Shown here in pieces: positions 22,176 through 31,743 of a stretch of DNA of 32,315 nucleotides; the first letter of the stretch is position 1; every line of letters begins with the position of its first letter. Origin of the DNA: Cellulomonas rhizosphaerae (lineage in GTDB: Bacteria; Actinomycetota; Actinomycetes; Actinomycetales; Cellulomonadaceae); contig NZ_QWKP01000192.1 in the NCBI RefSeq assembly GCF_003470205.1, positions 1 through 32,315 on the forward strand, in the 5' to 3' direction. The notes under the pieces were generated by a model that worked only from the letters and a program-made list of their open reading frames with translations, was not told the origin of the DNA and searched no databases. A program made the translations under genes and the position numbers.

Positions 22176-22257
22176 GCACTCGGCGCACCCAGCGGACGTC
22201 TCCCGTCCACCGCCGTCGTACGCGACGGCACCCTGCCGCACGAGAGCCGAGAACACC

Positions 22258-22752
22258 ATGAACCCCCTGACCGAGAAGCAGATCCGCGCGTCCTTCGTGA
22301 ACTGCTCCCGCCGCGAGGCCGCCGAGGTCACGCTCCCCACCGACCTGGCCACGTTGCGCTGGGACCGCCTCGACTACCTCGGGTGGATCGACCGCAAGGC
22401 GCCGCTGCGCGCGTACGTCGTCCTCGAGGTCGACGGCGAGCTCGTCGGCGTGACCCTGCGCTCGCCCGAGGGCGCCGCGACCCGCAAGCGCGCCGTGTGC
22501 GCGTGGTGCGAGGACGTCTACGCCACCGAGGACGTGTCGATGTACGTCGCGCGCCGAGCCGGCGCCGCGGGTCGCAAGGGCGACACGATCGGCACGCTGA
22601 TCTGCACGAACTTCGACTGCTCGGCCAACGTCCGCCGCAAGCCGACGATCATCGAGGCCGGCCAGGACCCCGCCGGCGTCATCGCGCGCCGCACGGCCGG
22701 CCTGCAGGACCGCTCGCTCAAGTTCGCCCGCGAGGTCCTCCGCGAGCTCTGA
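22258..22752 (+). CDS. FBP-domain (FusB/FusC-like, EF-G-binding) zinc-finger protein
   Basis: A 164-residue protein of the FBP family: MNPLTEKQIRASFVNCSRREA at the start, then YLGWIDRKAPLRAYVV. A treble-clef zinc site is formed by C81 and C84 (CAWC) with C116 and C121 (CTNFDC). The Staphylococcus FusB/FusC relatives bind elongation factor G and free it from fusidic acid-stalled ribosomes; actinobacterial members are largely untested. ATG 22258 is the natural start and has only a weak GAG upstream. A strong hairpin follows 30 bp after the stop. Confidence 0.85.
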   Translation: MNPLTEKQIRASFVNCSRREAAEVTLPTDLATLRWDRLDYLGWIDRKAPLRAYVVLEVDGELVGVTLRSPEGAATRKRAVCAWCEDVYATEDVSMYVARRAGAAGRKGDTIGTLICTNFDCSANVRRKPTIIEAGQDPAGVIARRTAGLQDRSLKFAREVLREL

Positions 22753-22781
22753 CGGTCCCCCGTCCGCCGGCGGCGGTCAGC

Positions 22782-22880
22782 CCGAGCAGGTGGTTGCGCA
22801 CGGTTCCCGGACCGGAAGCGTGCGTCACCACCTGCTCGGCGGGACCAGCCGGCCTAGCGGGGGTCGAGGCGGAGGGTGAC
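22782..22880. repeat. Direct repeat copy A: 58-nt hairpin plus 28-bp gene-tail fragment
   Basis: Positions 22782-22839 form a long near-perfect hairpin (outer 13 bp CCGAGCAGGTGGT pairs with its complement, then CGCACG/CGTGCG and TTCC/GGAA). It is followed by 28 bp (22853-22880) identical to the last codons and stop of the DUF2255 gene at 23388-23415. The whole block recurs as copy B 534 bp away. The hairpin sits between two convergent genes and probably terminates both. Confidence 0.85.
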
Positions 22881-22884
22881 CTCG

Positions 22885-23262
22885 TCAGACCTCGCGGGAG
22901 CGGGTCGCGAACTCGTCGGACGACGGCGGGAGCACGCAGAACAGCAGACCGACCGGATCGCTCATCACGACGAAGGTCGGGCGTCTGGCGCGCACCGTCG
23001 CTCCGAGGCCGGTGAGCCGGGCGACCTCGGCCTCGATGTCGTCGGTCTCGATGTCCAGGTGGAACCGGGGCGTCGCGTCGGGTCCGATGTCCTGGACCGC
23101 CACGTGCGGGAGCGACGCCGGGTCGTGCAGCGAGACGAACTCGGGCTCGCCCGCCACGGGGTGCGGCGAGGCCGCGAGCGCGCCCGCCCAGAACGTGGCC
23201 ACGGCCTGAAAAGCCGACGAGGGCGCGTCGACGATGACCTCACGGAGCATGATCCTGTGCAC
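22885..23262 (-). CDS. VOC/glyoxalase-like protein between the two direct repeats
   Basis: A 125-residue VOC-fold protein: IVDAPSSAFQAVATFWAGALAA, then GPDATPRFHLDIETDDIEAEVARLTGLGA and VMSDPVGLLFCVLPP at the end. I use GTG 23262 because GGAGG lies 8 nt upstream; ATG 23250 is the alternative. It is flanked on both sides by ~100-bp direct repeats, and just beyond its stop lies a 28-bp copy of the neighbouring DUF2255 gene's 3' end. This suggests the gene was inserted here by recombination. Function unknown. Confidence 0.85.
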   Translation of the reverse strand: MHRIMLREVIVDAPSSAFQAVATFWAGALAASPHPVAGEPEFVSLHDPASLPHVAVQDIGPDATPRFHLDIETDDIEAEVARLTGLGATVRARRPTFVVMSDPVGLLFCVLPPSSDEFATRSREV

Positions 23263-23315
23263 CCGGCGACCCTCCCTCGCCCGCGGGCCCCGCGCCACCC
23301 GGCTCGCCTGGCCCG

Positions 23316-23415
23316 CCGAACAGGTTGCTGTGCACGGTTCCGGGCGCGGAAGCGTGCGTAGGGACCTGGTCGGCGGCCCTGGGCCGACCTAGCGGGGGTC
23401 GAGGCGGAGGGTGAC
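23316..23415. repeat. Direct repeat copy B: 58-nt hairpin plus tail of the DUF2255 gene
   Basis: Positions 23316-23373 form a 58-nt hairpin of the same length as copy A and similar sequence (GCACG/CGTGC and TTCC/GGAA stem segments, CCGAACAGGT pairing with ACCTGGTCGG apart from one mismatch). The next 42 bp run into the real 3' end of the DUF2255 gene; 23388-23415 is identical to 22853-22880. The hairpin is well placed to terminate the ADH-cupin-CMD-DUF2255 operon. Confidence 0.85.
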
Positions 23416-23763
23416 GGCCGGGACCGTCGGGCCCGTGACCGCGCCGACCGGGCCGGGGCCGTAGCGGTCGTACTTCGCGTGGTAGGCCGCGTCGAGGTCG
23501 GCGTGGACGGCGTCGTCGGGCGTCGCGAAGTCGACGTCGGTCTCGACACCGCCCACGCTGACGTGCCCGCGGCCGGCGGCGACGGCGCGGCGGAACCACC
23601 CGTTGCCCGGGCCCTGCGCGGAGCGGACGTAGACGTCGTCCCCCACGCGCGCGGCCCAGATGGTCACCCCGGGCCGCAGGGTCCCGTCCGGTCGGTAGGA
23701 GGAGATCCGCAGCTCGTCGGCCTCGTCGACGCGGGCGAGGTCGGCCGCGGTCCAGGCGCTCAT
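23389..23763 (-). CDS. DUF2255 family protein
   Basis: A 124-residue protein matching DUF2255: WTAADLARVDEADELRISSYRPDGTLRPGVTIWAARVGDDVYVRS, then GWFRRAVAAGRGHVSVGG and the end AVTLRLDPR. The first part resembles flavin-dependent nitroreductase-like (DDN-type) split-barrel proteins, but the function is not established. The ATG overlaps the stop of the CMD gene (ATGA). It is the last gene of the four-gene redox operon. Its final codons exist in a second copy beyond the neighbouring VOC gene. Confidence 0.88.
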   Translation of the reverse strand: MSAWTAADLARVDEADELRISSYRPDGTLRPGVTIWAARVGDDVYVRSAQGPGNGWFRRAVAAGRGHVSVGGVETDVDFATPDDAVHADLDAAYHAKYDRYGPGPVGAVTGPTVPAVTLRLDPR

Positions 23764-24083
23764 GCCCGCTCCTCGGCGAACACGGTGCGCGCGACGGCGA
23801 TCGCCGACATCGCGCGCGGCCAGCCCGCGTAGAACGCGAGATGCGTGATCGCCTCGACGAGCTCGTCCTGGGTGAGCCCGTTGCCCTGCGCGATGCGCAG
23901 GTGCGCGACGAGCTGCTCGGTGCTGCCGTTCGTCACGAGGGCCGCGACAGTGAGGAGCGACCGGTCGCGGCGCGCGAGCTCGGGGCGGGCCCACACGTCG
24001 CCGAACACGACGTCGTCGGTGAGCTGGGCCAGCTTGGGCGCGATGTCGCCGACGAGGCGCTGCGCGACTGAAGGCTCGGTCAT
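23760..24083 (-). CDS. Carboxymuconolactone decarboxylase-family protein (operon copy)
   Basis: A 107-residue CMD-fold protein: VVFGDVWARPELARRDRSLLTVAALVTNGSTEQLVAHLRIAQGNGLTQDELVEAITHLAFYAGWPRAMSA in three linked helices. It has no cysteine at all, so it cannot be an AhpD-type peroxidase. It starts 2 bp after the cupin gene and overlaps the DUF2255 gene. CMD and cupin genes are often paired, sometimes as one fused protein, which points to joint action on a small organic acid or lactone. Confidence 0.92.
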   Translation of the reverse strand: MTEPSVAQRLVGDIAPKLAQLTDDVVFGDVWARPELARRDRSLLTVAALVTNGSTEQLVAHLRIAQGNGLTQDELVEAITHLAFYAGWPRAMSAIAVARTVFAEERA

Positions 24084-24085
24084 GG

Positions 24086-24484
24086 TCAGGCTCCGTACTC
24101 GTCGTCAGTGATTGCTTCGGCCCACTCAGTGTCCGGACCCTCGTCCGGGTCCGCGACCTCCCACATCGCGAGGTGGGTCATGAACGTCTCCGGCGCGGCG
24201 CCGTGCCAGTGCCACTCGCCGGGCGGCGTCCAGATCGTCTCGCCGCGCCTCACCTCGAGCACCCGGCCGTCGCGGGTGCCGACGCGCGCGGTCCCCTCGG
24301 TGACGTGCAGCGTCTGGCCGCGCGCGTGGCGGTGCCAGAAGGTGTGGGCGCCGGGCGCGAAGCGGACCGTGTTGACGCGGATGCGGGCAGGCACGGGCGG
24401 AGCGGCGAGCACGTCGAACCAGACGTCGCCGGTGAACATCGCGTCCGGGCCCTTGGCGGTGGGCGGCAGCGGGGTGATCTCCAC
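24086..24484 (-). CDS. Cupin-domain protein
   Basis: A 132-residue single-domain cupin. Motif 1 is GAHTFWHRHARGQTLHVTEGTARVG, with two metal-binding histidines and Gln where many members have Glu. Motif 2 is PPGEWHWHGAAPETFMTHLAM. It closely resembles the cupins of CMD-linked operons and the manganese-dependent hydroxynitrile lyase group. The GTG start at 24484 comes 2 nt after the ADH stop. It probably binds one divalent metal; the reaction is unknown. Confidence 0.92.
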   Translation of the reverse strand: MEITPLPPTAKGPDAMFTGDVWFDVLAAPPVPARIRVNTVRFAPGAHTFWHRHARGQTLHVTEGTARVGTRDGRVLEVRRGETIWTPPGEWHWHGAAPETFMTHLAMWEVADPDEGPDTEWAEAITDDEYGA

Positions 24485-24486
24485 GG

Positions 24487-25533
24487 TCAGATCACCACCA
24501 TGACCTTGAGCGCCTCGCGGGCGTCCATGGCCTGGTAGCCGGCGGCGATGTCGTCGAGGGCGACGGTCCGGTCGAACACGCGGCCCGGGTTGATCCGGCC
24601 GGACAGCACGTCGGGCAGGACGTCCTCGATGTAGGCGCGCACCGGTGCGGGCCCGCCGGACAGGACCACGTTCTTGCCGAACAGCGAGCCGAAGCCGACG
24701 GGTGCGTCCTCGTACTGCGGCACGCCGACGCGGCTGATCGACCCGCCCGGGCGAACCACGCCGTAGGCCTGCTCGTACGCCGGCATGTGGCCGACCGCCT
24801 CGAGCACCACGTGGCTGCCCTCGCCGCCGGTGAGGTCGAGCACGCGCTCCACGCCCTCCGCGCCCCGCTCGGGGACGACGTCGGTCGCGCCGAGCTCGAC
24901 GCCCAGGTCGGTGCGCGACGTGTGGCGGCCCATGAGGATGATCCGCTCCGCGCCGAGCCGCTTGGAGGCGAGCACGGCCGAGAGGCCGACCGCCCCGTCG
25001 CCGATGACGGTCACCGTGCGACCCGGCGCGACGCCGCCCATGTGGGCCGCGTGGTGTCCCGTGAGGAAGACGTCGGACAGCGTGAGCAGGGAGGCGAGCA
25101 TCGCCTCGTCGGCGTCCGCGAGCGCGATGCCCGGCTGGACGAGGGTGCCGTCGGCCTGCGGCACGCGCACGAGCTCGGCCTGGCCACCGCCGACGTCGCC
25201 GTGGCCGTAGAAGCCGCCGTGCACGCAGGACGTCTGGAAACCGTCGCGGCAGAACGCGCAGGTGTTGTCCTGGTAGGCGAACGGCGAGATGACGAAGTCG
25301 CCGGGCATCACCGTGACGACCGAGGCACCGACCGCCTCGACCACGCCGAGGAACTCGTGGCCCATCGCGGAGCCGTGGGCCGCGGCCGCCATCGAGCGGT
25401 ACGGGTGCAGGTCGGAACCGCACACGCACGCCCGGACCACGCGGACGACCGCGTCGGTGGGCTGGAGGATCGTGGGATCGGGGACGTCCTCGACGCGGAC
25501 GTCGCCGGCGCCGTGCAGGAAGGTTGCTCTCAT
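24487..25533 (-). CDS. Zinc-dependent medium-chain alcohol dehydrogenase
   Basis: A 348-residue MDR-family enzyme. Catalytic zinc ligands C38 (CVCGSD), H59 and E60 (GHEF) are present. The structural zinc loop reads DNTCAFCRDGFQTSC, with Asp at the first of the four usual Cys positions; I believe this is normal for its subfamily. The NAD(P)-binding motif is VIGDGAVGLSAVLASKRLGA, and GRHTSR at the end of beta-2 suggests NADP. It is the first gene of the operon with cupin, CMD and DUF2255, and is divergent from an XRE/MmyB regulator 101 bp away. ATG 25533 has no Shine-Dalgarno. Confidence 0.94.
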   Translation of the reverse strand: MRATFLHGAGDVRVEDVPDPTILQPTDAVVRVVRACVCGSDLHPYRSMAAAAHGSAMGHEFLGVVEAVGASVVTVMPGDFVISPFAYQDNTCAFCRDGFQTSCVHGGFYGHGDVGGGQAELVRVPQADGTLVQPGIALADADEAMLASLLTLSDVFLTGHHAAHMGGVAPGRTVTVIGDGAVGLSAVLASKRLGAERIILMGRHTSRTDLGVELGATDVVPERGAEGVERVLDLTGGEGSHVVLEAVGHMPAYEQAYGVVRPGGSISRVGVPQYEDAPVGFGSLFGKNVVLSGGPAPVRAYIEDVLPDVLSGRINPGRVFDRTVALDDIAAGYQAMDAREALKVMVVI

Positions 25534-25634
25534 GGGTTCGATGCAACCCCGTCCCGCCGGGGTGTGGGAGTCCCTGTCGTGCCAGGTACCAGCAGGGCCT
25601 GTCTCGTCGTGCCGCACCGCCGTACGGTCGAGCC
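25534..25634. promoter_or_regulatory. ADH/XRE divergent control region
   Basis: Three symmetric elements stand out: GGGTT-N6-AACCC at 25534-25549 touching the ADH start codon, CCCTG-N16-CAGGG at 25572-25597, and GGTACC at 25585-25590 inside it. On the plus strand TACGGT (25623-25628) lies exactly 6 nt before the regulator's ATG, a leaderless promoter. These are candidate sites for autoregulation and for control of the ADH operon. Confidence 0.5.
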
Positions 25635-27893
<2,259 letters not shown>

Positions 27894-27897
27894 CTCC

Positions 27898-29130
27898 TCA
27901 CGCCGGCTCGAGCTTGCGGCGGAGCAGGGCGCGCTCGCGGTCGTTGTCGCACAGCGCGACGGCGGCCTCGATCTCGGCCCGTGCCTCGTCGTCCCGGCCC
28001 AGCCGGAGCAGCAGCTCGCCGCGGACGCTCGGCAGCAGGTGCGAGCCCGGCAGCGCACCGTCCGCGACGAGCGCGTCGACGAGCGGGAGGGCGGCCCGGG
28101 GACCGCTCGCCATCGACACCGCGACCGCCCGATTGAGCTCGACGACCGGCGACGGTGCGAGCCGGCCGAGCGCCTCGTAGAGCACGACGATCCGCTCCCA
28201 GTCGGTCTCCGCGACCGACGGCGCGACCGCGTGGCACTCGGCGATGGCGGCCTGCACGCCGTAGGCACCGAGGCCGCGGCCGACGCGCCCCGCGGTGGCC
28301 AGCGCCCCGCGTCCGCGCCGGACGGCCGACCGGTCCCACCGGCGCCGGTCCTGGGCCTCGAGCAGGACCGGCTCGCCGTCCTCGTCGAGGCGGGCCGGGA
28401 AGCGCGCGGCGGTGAGCTCGAGCAGCGCGAGCAGGCCGAGCACCTCGGGCTCGTCGGGCACCAGCCGGGCCAGCACGCGCGCGAGCCGGATCGCCTCGTG
28501 CGCCAGGTCCCTGCGGATCCAGTCCGATCCCGAGCTGGCCGACGAGCCCTCCGTGAACACGAGGTAGACGACACTCAGGACCGCGGCGAGCCGCGCGCGG
28601 CGCTCTTCCGGCGCGGGCACTGCGAACGGGACCTGGGCCGCGGCGAGCGTCTTCTTGGCCCGGGTGATCCGCGCCTGGACCGTGGCGGCGGGGACCAGGA
28701 GCGAGCGCGCGATCTCGGCGCTGGTCAGGCCGCCGACGACGCGCAGGGTCAGCGTCACCTGGGCCTCGCGCGAGAGGACCGGGTGGCACGCGACGAACAT
28801 CAGCGCGAGCACGTCGTCGTCGATCTCGTCGGGATCCCACAGCAGGTCGGCCCCCGCCGGCGCGGGCTCGTGCGCGAGTGTCGCGTACCGCTCGTCGAGC
28901 GCTGCACGGCGCCGGAACGTGTCCACCGCCCGGCGTCGCCCGACCGTCAGCAGCCAGCCCGCCGGGTTCGCGGGCACACCGTCGCGCGGCCAGGAGACGA
29001 GCGCCGAGGCGAACGCCTCCTGCGCGAGATCCTCGGCGAGCGAGAAGTCGCCGGTGTAGCGGGCGAGGGTGGCGACGATGCGTGCGGACTCGATCCGCCA
29101 CACCGCCGCCACCTCGTCACGGCCTGCCAC
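27898..29130 (-). CDS. ECF42-type RNA polymerase sigma factor (SnoaL-free, TPR-like C-terminus)
   Basis: A 410-residue sigma factor, far longer than a normal ECF (about 180). Residues 1-90 are region 2 (DFSLAEDLAQEAFASALVSWPRDGVPANPAGWLLTVGRRRAVDTFRR). Residues about 115-170 are region 4 (VTLTLRVVGGLTSAEIARSLLVPAATVQARITRAKKTL). The rest is the family's helical extension (VLYEALGRLAPSPVVELNRAVAVSMASGP, then RGELLLRLGRDDEARAEIEAAVAL), which is needed for activity in studied members. ECF42 sigmas lack an anti-sigma and are linked to DGPF proteins, as here. The GTG start at 29130 lies 3 nt after the DGPF gene. Confidence 0.93.
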   Translation of the reverse strand: MAGRDEVAAVWRIESARIVATLARYTGDFSLAEDLAQEAFASALVSWPRDGVPANPAGWLLTVGRRRAVDTFRRRAALDERYATLAHEPAPAGADLLWDPDEIDDDVLALMFVACHPVLSREAQVTLTLRVVGGLTSAEIARSLLVPAATVQARITRAKKTLAAAQVPFAVPAPEERRARLAAVLSVVYLVFTEGSSASSGSDWIRRDLAHEAIRLARVLARLVPDEPEVLGLLALLELTAARFPARLDEDGEPVLLEAQDRRRWDRSAVRRGRGALATAGRVGRGLGAYGVQAAIAECHAVAPSVAETDWERIVVLYEALGRLAPSPVVELNRAVAVSMASGPRAALPLVDALVADGALPGSHLLPSVRGELLLRLGRDDEARAEIEAAVALCDNDRERALLRRKLEPA

Positions 29131-29133
29131 GGG

Positions 29134-29553
29134 TCACAGCTGCCCCGTCGACTCGCGCCACGCGCGCTCCTTGGCGACCCACTCGTTGTCCTGCGGGAAC
29201 TCGTCGATGCTGGCCACGCGGCGGATCTCGGTCTTGAGCCCGGGTCCGTTCATGGGGGCGCGCTTGGCCCACTCGACGGCCTCCTCCTGCGAGGCGACGT
29301 CGAGGATCCAGAAGCCGCCGAACAGCTCCTTGGTCTCGCCGTAGGGGCCGTCGCTGACCACGGGCGGCTCGGAGGAGAAGTCGATGACGACGCCCTTGGC
29401 CGCGTCGTCAAGGCCCTCGGCCGCGACGAGCACGCCCGCAGAGATGAGCGAGTCGTTGTAGCGGCCCATCGCCTCGAGGACGTCGTTGAAGTCGATGTCC
29501 TGGAACGAGGCGAGCGCCTCGTCGTTCGCGCGCATGATGAGCATGTACTTCAT
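29134..29553 (-). CDS. YCII-related DGPF-domain protein
   Basis: A 139-residue YciI-like protein beginning MKYMLIMRANDEA. The name motif is present as SDGPYGETKELFGGFWILDVASQEEAVEWAKRAP. DGPF proteins are encoded next to ECF42 sigma factors and are usually both targets and presumed partners of the sigma. ATG 29553 has AGGAG about 6 nt upstream, and a promoter matching the published ECF42 motif lies upstream. There is only one DGPF gene here; other genomes have several. Confidence 0.95.
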   Translation of the reverse strand: MKYMLIMRANDEALASFQDIDFNDVLEAMGRYNDSLISAGVLVAAEGLDDAAKGVVIDFSSEPPVVSDGPYGETKELFGGFWILDVASQEEAVEWAKRAPMNGPGLKTEIRRVASIDEFPQDNEWVAKERAWRESTGQL

Positions 29554-29602
29554 GGTCGTCTCCTGACGTGTGCGGGTTCCCTCTCGGACCCTCTCACCCC
29601 TA

Positions 29603-29631
29603 GGTCGAACGGGGGTACCGCCGGATCGACA
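29603..29631 (-). promoter_or_regulatory. Probable ECF42-dependent promoter
   Basis: On the minus strand TGTCGA (29631-29626) is followed after 18 nt by CGACC (29607-29603). As I recall, ECF42 promoters in Streptomyces carry TGTCGA at -35 and CGA-type sequence at -10. The site lies about 50 bp upstream of the DGPF start, so the sigma would activate its own operon. Confidence 0.6.
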
Positions 29632-29646
29632 CGACGCGCGGACCAG

Positions 29647-30477
29647 TTATGCCGACGTCTTCTCCCGGTGCCCCTTGACGAGGAACAGCGCGACGATCGC
29701 CAGCACGATGAACAGGAAGTTGGCCGGTGCGGCCGCGGTGAGGAACCCGTTCGAGCTCCCGCCGTCCGTGGTGTCGATGCCGCCCGAGGCGAGGAACAGG
29801 GTCGGGTCGTACAGGCCGTGGATGAGCATCGGCCAGATCAGGTTCCCGGTCGCGCGCAGCGTCAGGTACATGAGGATGCCGAACGCGAACGCGAAGACGA
29901 CGGTCACGGCCACCACGCCGATGTCCTGGCCGGAGAGCACGTTGGTCGAGTGCAGCAACGCGAAGATGAGTGACGAGAGCAGCATGACAGCGCGCTCGGA
30001 GCGTCCCGCGTCGCGCAGCATCTTCACCGCGAAGCCGCGCGTGAGGAGCTCTTCGGCGAAGCCGATGAAGAGGCCGGCGACGAACGTCGTGGCGACGACC
30101 CCGGAGGCGTACGAGCCGTAGTCGATGCCCAGCAGGCGCAGGACGACCGCGGCGACGACGAGGATCGGGGCGAGCCACATCCAGCCGCGCCCGCGGATCT
30201 GCTGCCGGGCGAAGAGCTGGGGGAACCACCCGAGCGAGGCGGCGAACGCAGCGAGCAGGATCGAGCCGAAGACGAGCGGGAGCAGGAGGCCGAAGGCCAC
30301 GCTCTGCGCCGACGAGAAGAGGTCGTCCTTGTCGACGTTGTCGCCGAACAGGGCGGCGTCGAGCACGCCGAAGCCGAGGTACAGGGCGATGTAGACGACC
30401 GCGAGCAGCACCGCCCGCCAGAACCCGCCGCGCTCCCAGAAGGCCTTCCAGCCGGAGGTGGTCTCGATCTCGGTCAC
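29647..30477 (-). CDS. CPBP-family intramembrane glutamic protease-like protein
   Basis: A 276-residue membrane protein with about eight hydrophobic spans. The CPBP (Abi/Rce1-like) motifs are all visible: EELLTRG (paired Glu with Arg) in GFAEELLTRGFAVKML, FALLHSTN (F-x3-H) and LIHGLYD. Members are type II CAAX prenyl protease-like and can process peptides or act in immunity to bacteriocins; the target is unknown here. The GTG start at 30477 has AGGAG 6 nt upstream. Its promoter region shares two 10-bp blocks with that of the VOC gene at 17910. Confidence 0.9.
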   Translation of the reverse strand: MTEIETTSGWKAFWERGGFWRAVLLAVVYIALYLGFGVLDAALFGDNVDKDDLFSSAQSVAFGLLLPLVFGSILLAAFAASLGWFPQLFARQQIRGRGWMWLAPILVVAAVVLRLLGIDYGSYASGVVATTFVAGLFIGFAEELLTRGFAVKMLRDAGRSERAVMLLSSLIFALLHSTNVLSGQDIGVVAVTVVFAFAFGILMYLTLRATGNLIWPMLIHGLYDPTLFLASGGIDTTDGGSSNGFLTAAAPANFLFIVLAIVALFLVKGHREKTSA

Positions 30478-30501
30478 GGGCGACTCCTGCCGTCGAGGGG
30501 C

Positions 30502-30544
30502 TCGGGACTCCACCCTGACCGACGCCGAGGCGATGCGCTACCCC
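30502..30544 (-). promoter_or_regulatory. Shared promoter-region motif, copy 2 (GGGGTAGCGC ... GGAGTCCCGA)
   Basis: On the minus strand GGGGTAGCGC (30544-30535) and GGAGTCCCGA (30511-30502) are separated by 23 nt and precede the CPBP gene's Shine-Dalgarno. The same two blocks in the same order lie upstream of the VOC gene at 17910, which suggests a common regulator or sigma factor. Confidence 0.4.
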
Positions 30545-30651
30545 TGGTCAGAGGCTCGCGTCGCGCATCTGCGTCCGGCTGTGCCGCCCCACGTGACACC
30601 CGGGGGCACCTACTTCGCGCGATGATGTCGTCGACCACGAAGGAGCATGTG

Positions 30652-31242
30652 ATGACCGACGAGTACGACGACGTCCGCGGGCGGATGAACGACGGGCGCC
30701 TGTACGTCGACTTCGGCCCCGGCCTGGAGGCGCTCGAGGCCGAGCGCGTCGCGGGCAAGGAGCTGACCTACGACTTCAACCACACGCGCCCGAGCGAGAC
30801 CGCCAGGCGGGCGGAGATCCTGAAGGAACTGCTCGGCTCGGTGGGTGAGGGCCCGTGGATCGAGCCGCCGTTCCACGTCTCGTACGGCTCGCACGTGCAC
30901 GTCGGCGACCACCTGTACGCGAACTTCAACCTCGTGCTGGTCGACGACGCCGACATCTACATCGGCAACCACGTGATGTTCGCGCCCAACGTGACGGTCT
31001 CGACCGCGGGCCACCCGGTCGTGCCCGAGGAGCGGGCGGGCGGCAAGCAGTTCTCGCTCCCGGTGCGCATCGAGGACCGCGTCTGGATCGGCTCGAACGT
31101 CGTGATCCTGCCCGGCGTCACGATCGGCGCTGGGAGCGTCATCGGGGCCGGCAGCGTCGTGACGTCGGACATCCCGCCGCGCGTCGTCGCCGTGGGCGTG
31201 CCGTGCCGCGTGCTGCGCCCGGTCGACGAGGAGCCCGCGTGA
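30652..31242 (+). CDS. Maltose/galactoside O-acetyltransferase-like (LacA/Maa/NodL) hexapeptide enzyme
   Basis: A 196-residue left-handed beta-helix acetyltransferase. The N-terminal helical part (Maa-type: [38 protein letters not shown]) precedes hexapeptide repeats from about residue 75. The catalytic His lies in [10 protein letters not shown], and the loop [37 protein letters not shown] follows. It transfers acetyl from acetyl-CoA to sugars. ATG 30652 has AAGGAG 6 nt upstream, so the earlier in-frame ATG 30622 is not used. Its stop overlaps the rnhA start (GTGA). Confidence 0.94.
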   Translation: MTDEYDDVRGRMNDGRLYVDFGPGLEALEAERVAGKELTYDFNHTRPSETARRAEILKELLGSVGEGPWIEPPFHVSYGSHVHVGDHLYANFNLVLVDDADIYIGNHVMFAPNVTVSTAGHPVVPEERAGGKQFSLPVRIEDRVWIGSNVVILPGVTIGAGSVIGAGSVVTSDIPPRVVAVGVPCRVLRPVDEEPA

Positions 31243-31697
31243 CCGACGCCGACCGGACCAGGGTCGAGATGTGGACCGACGGGGCCTGCAAGGGCAACCC
31301 GGGCGTCGGCGGCTGGGGCGCGTGGATGCGGTCCGGCGACCGCGAGCGCGAGCTGTTCGGCGGCGAGGAGGTCACGACGAACAACCGCATGGAGCTGACC
31401 GCCGTCATCGAGGGGCTGCGCGCGCTCAACCGCTCGTGCGACGTGGTCCTGCACGTCGACTCGAAGTACGTGATGAACGGCGTGACCTCCTGGATGGCGG
31501 GCTGGAAGCGCAACGGGTGGCGCACCGCGGACAAGAAGCCGGTCAAGAACCAGGAGCTCTGGCAGGCGCTCGACACCGAGCTCGCCCGGCACACCGTGAG
31601 CTGGGTGTGGGTCAAGGGTCACGCCGGCGACCCCGGCAACGAGCGCGCCGACCAGCTGGCCAACCGCGGTGTCGACGAGGTCCGCGCGCGGGGCTGA
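31239..31697 (+). CDS. rnhA: Ribonuclease HI
   Basis: A 152-residue type 1 RNase H that cleaves the RNA strand of RNA-DNA hybrids. The catalytic residues line up with E. coli: D14 ([11 protein letters not shown]), E52 (NNRMEL), D74 (HVDSKYV), H128 ([10 protein letters not shown]) and D138 (NERAD). The basic protrusion [20 protein letters not shown] is intact. GTG 31239 overlaps the previous stop by 4 nt, so it is translationally coupled to the acetyltransferase. Length is normal. Confidence 0.97.
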   Translation: MTDADRTRVEMWTDGACKGNPGVGGWGAWMRSGDRERELFGGEEVTTNNRMELTAVIEGLRALNRSCDVVLHVDSKYVMNGVTSWMAGWKRNGWRTADKKPVKNQELWQALDTELARHTVSWVWVKGHAGDPGNERADQLANRGVDEVRARG

Positions 31698-31701
31698 CCG
31701 C

Positions 31702-31707
31702 TAGGGT
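31702..31707 (+). promoter_or_regulatory. -10 element for the AI-2E-family gene
   Basis: TAGGGT lies 5 bp after the rnhA stop and about 37 nt before the ATG at 31744, a good actinobacterial -10 hexamer. No convincing -35 is present. Confidence 0.4.
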
Positions 31708-31743
31708 GCGTCTGCCCGGACACCCCGACGGAATGAGCGCCCG

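Larger units (their letters stand above)
21904..22257. other. 354-bp intergenic region with tandem repeat and palindrome
   Basis: This region separates two divergent genes. I see no well-supported gene. A 50-codon frame (ATG 21988 to TGA 22140, plus strand) is open but contains a low-complexity Thr/Ser stretch made by a tandem repeat and has no homology I recognise. The region also holds an 18-bp inverted repeat at 22158-22175. Confidence 0.6.

Noticed and set aside
22782-23415. CRISPR array or insertion sequence at the hairpin repeats
   Set aside because: There are only two copies, 534 bp apart, with a gene between them; no regular spacers, transposase or target-site duplication is visible.
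25220-25290. Loss of function in the alcohol dehydrogenase from the missing first structural Cys
   Set aside because: Asp at that position appears to be the normal state of this MDR subfamily, and the catalytic zinc ligands are intact.
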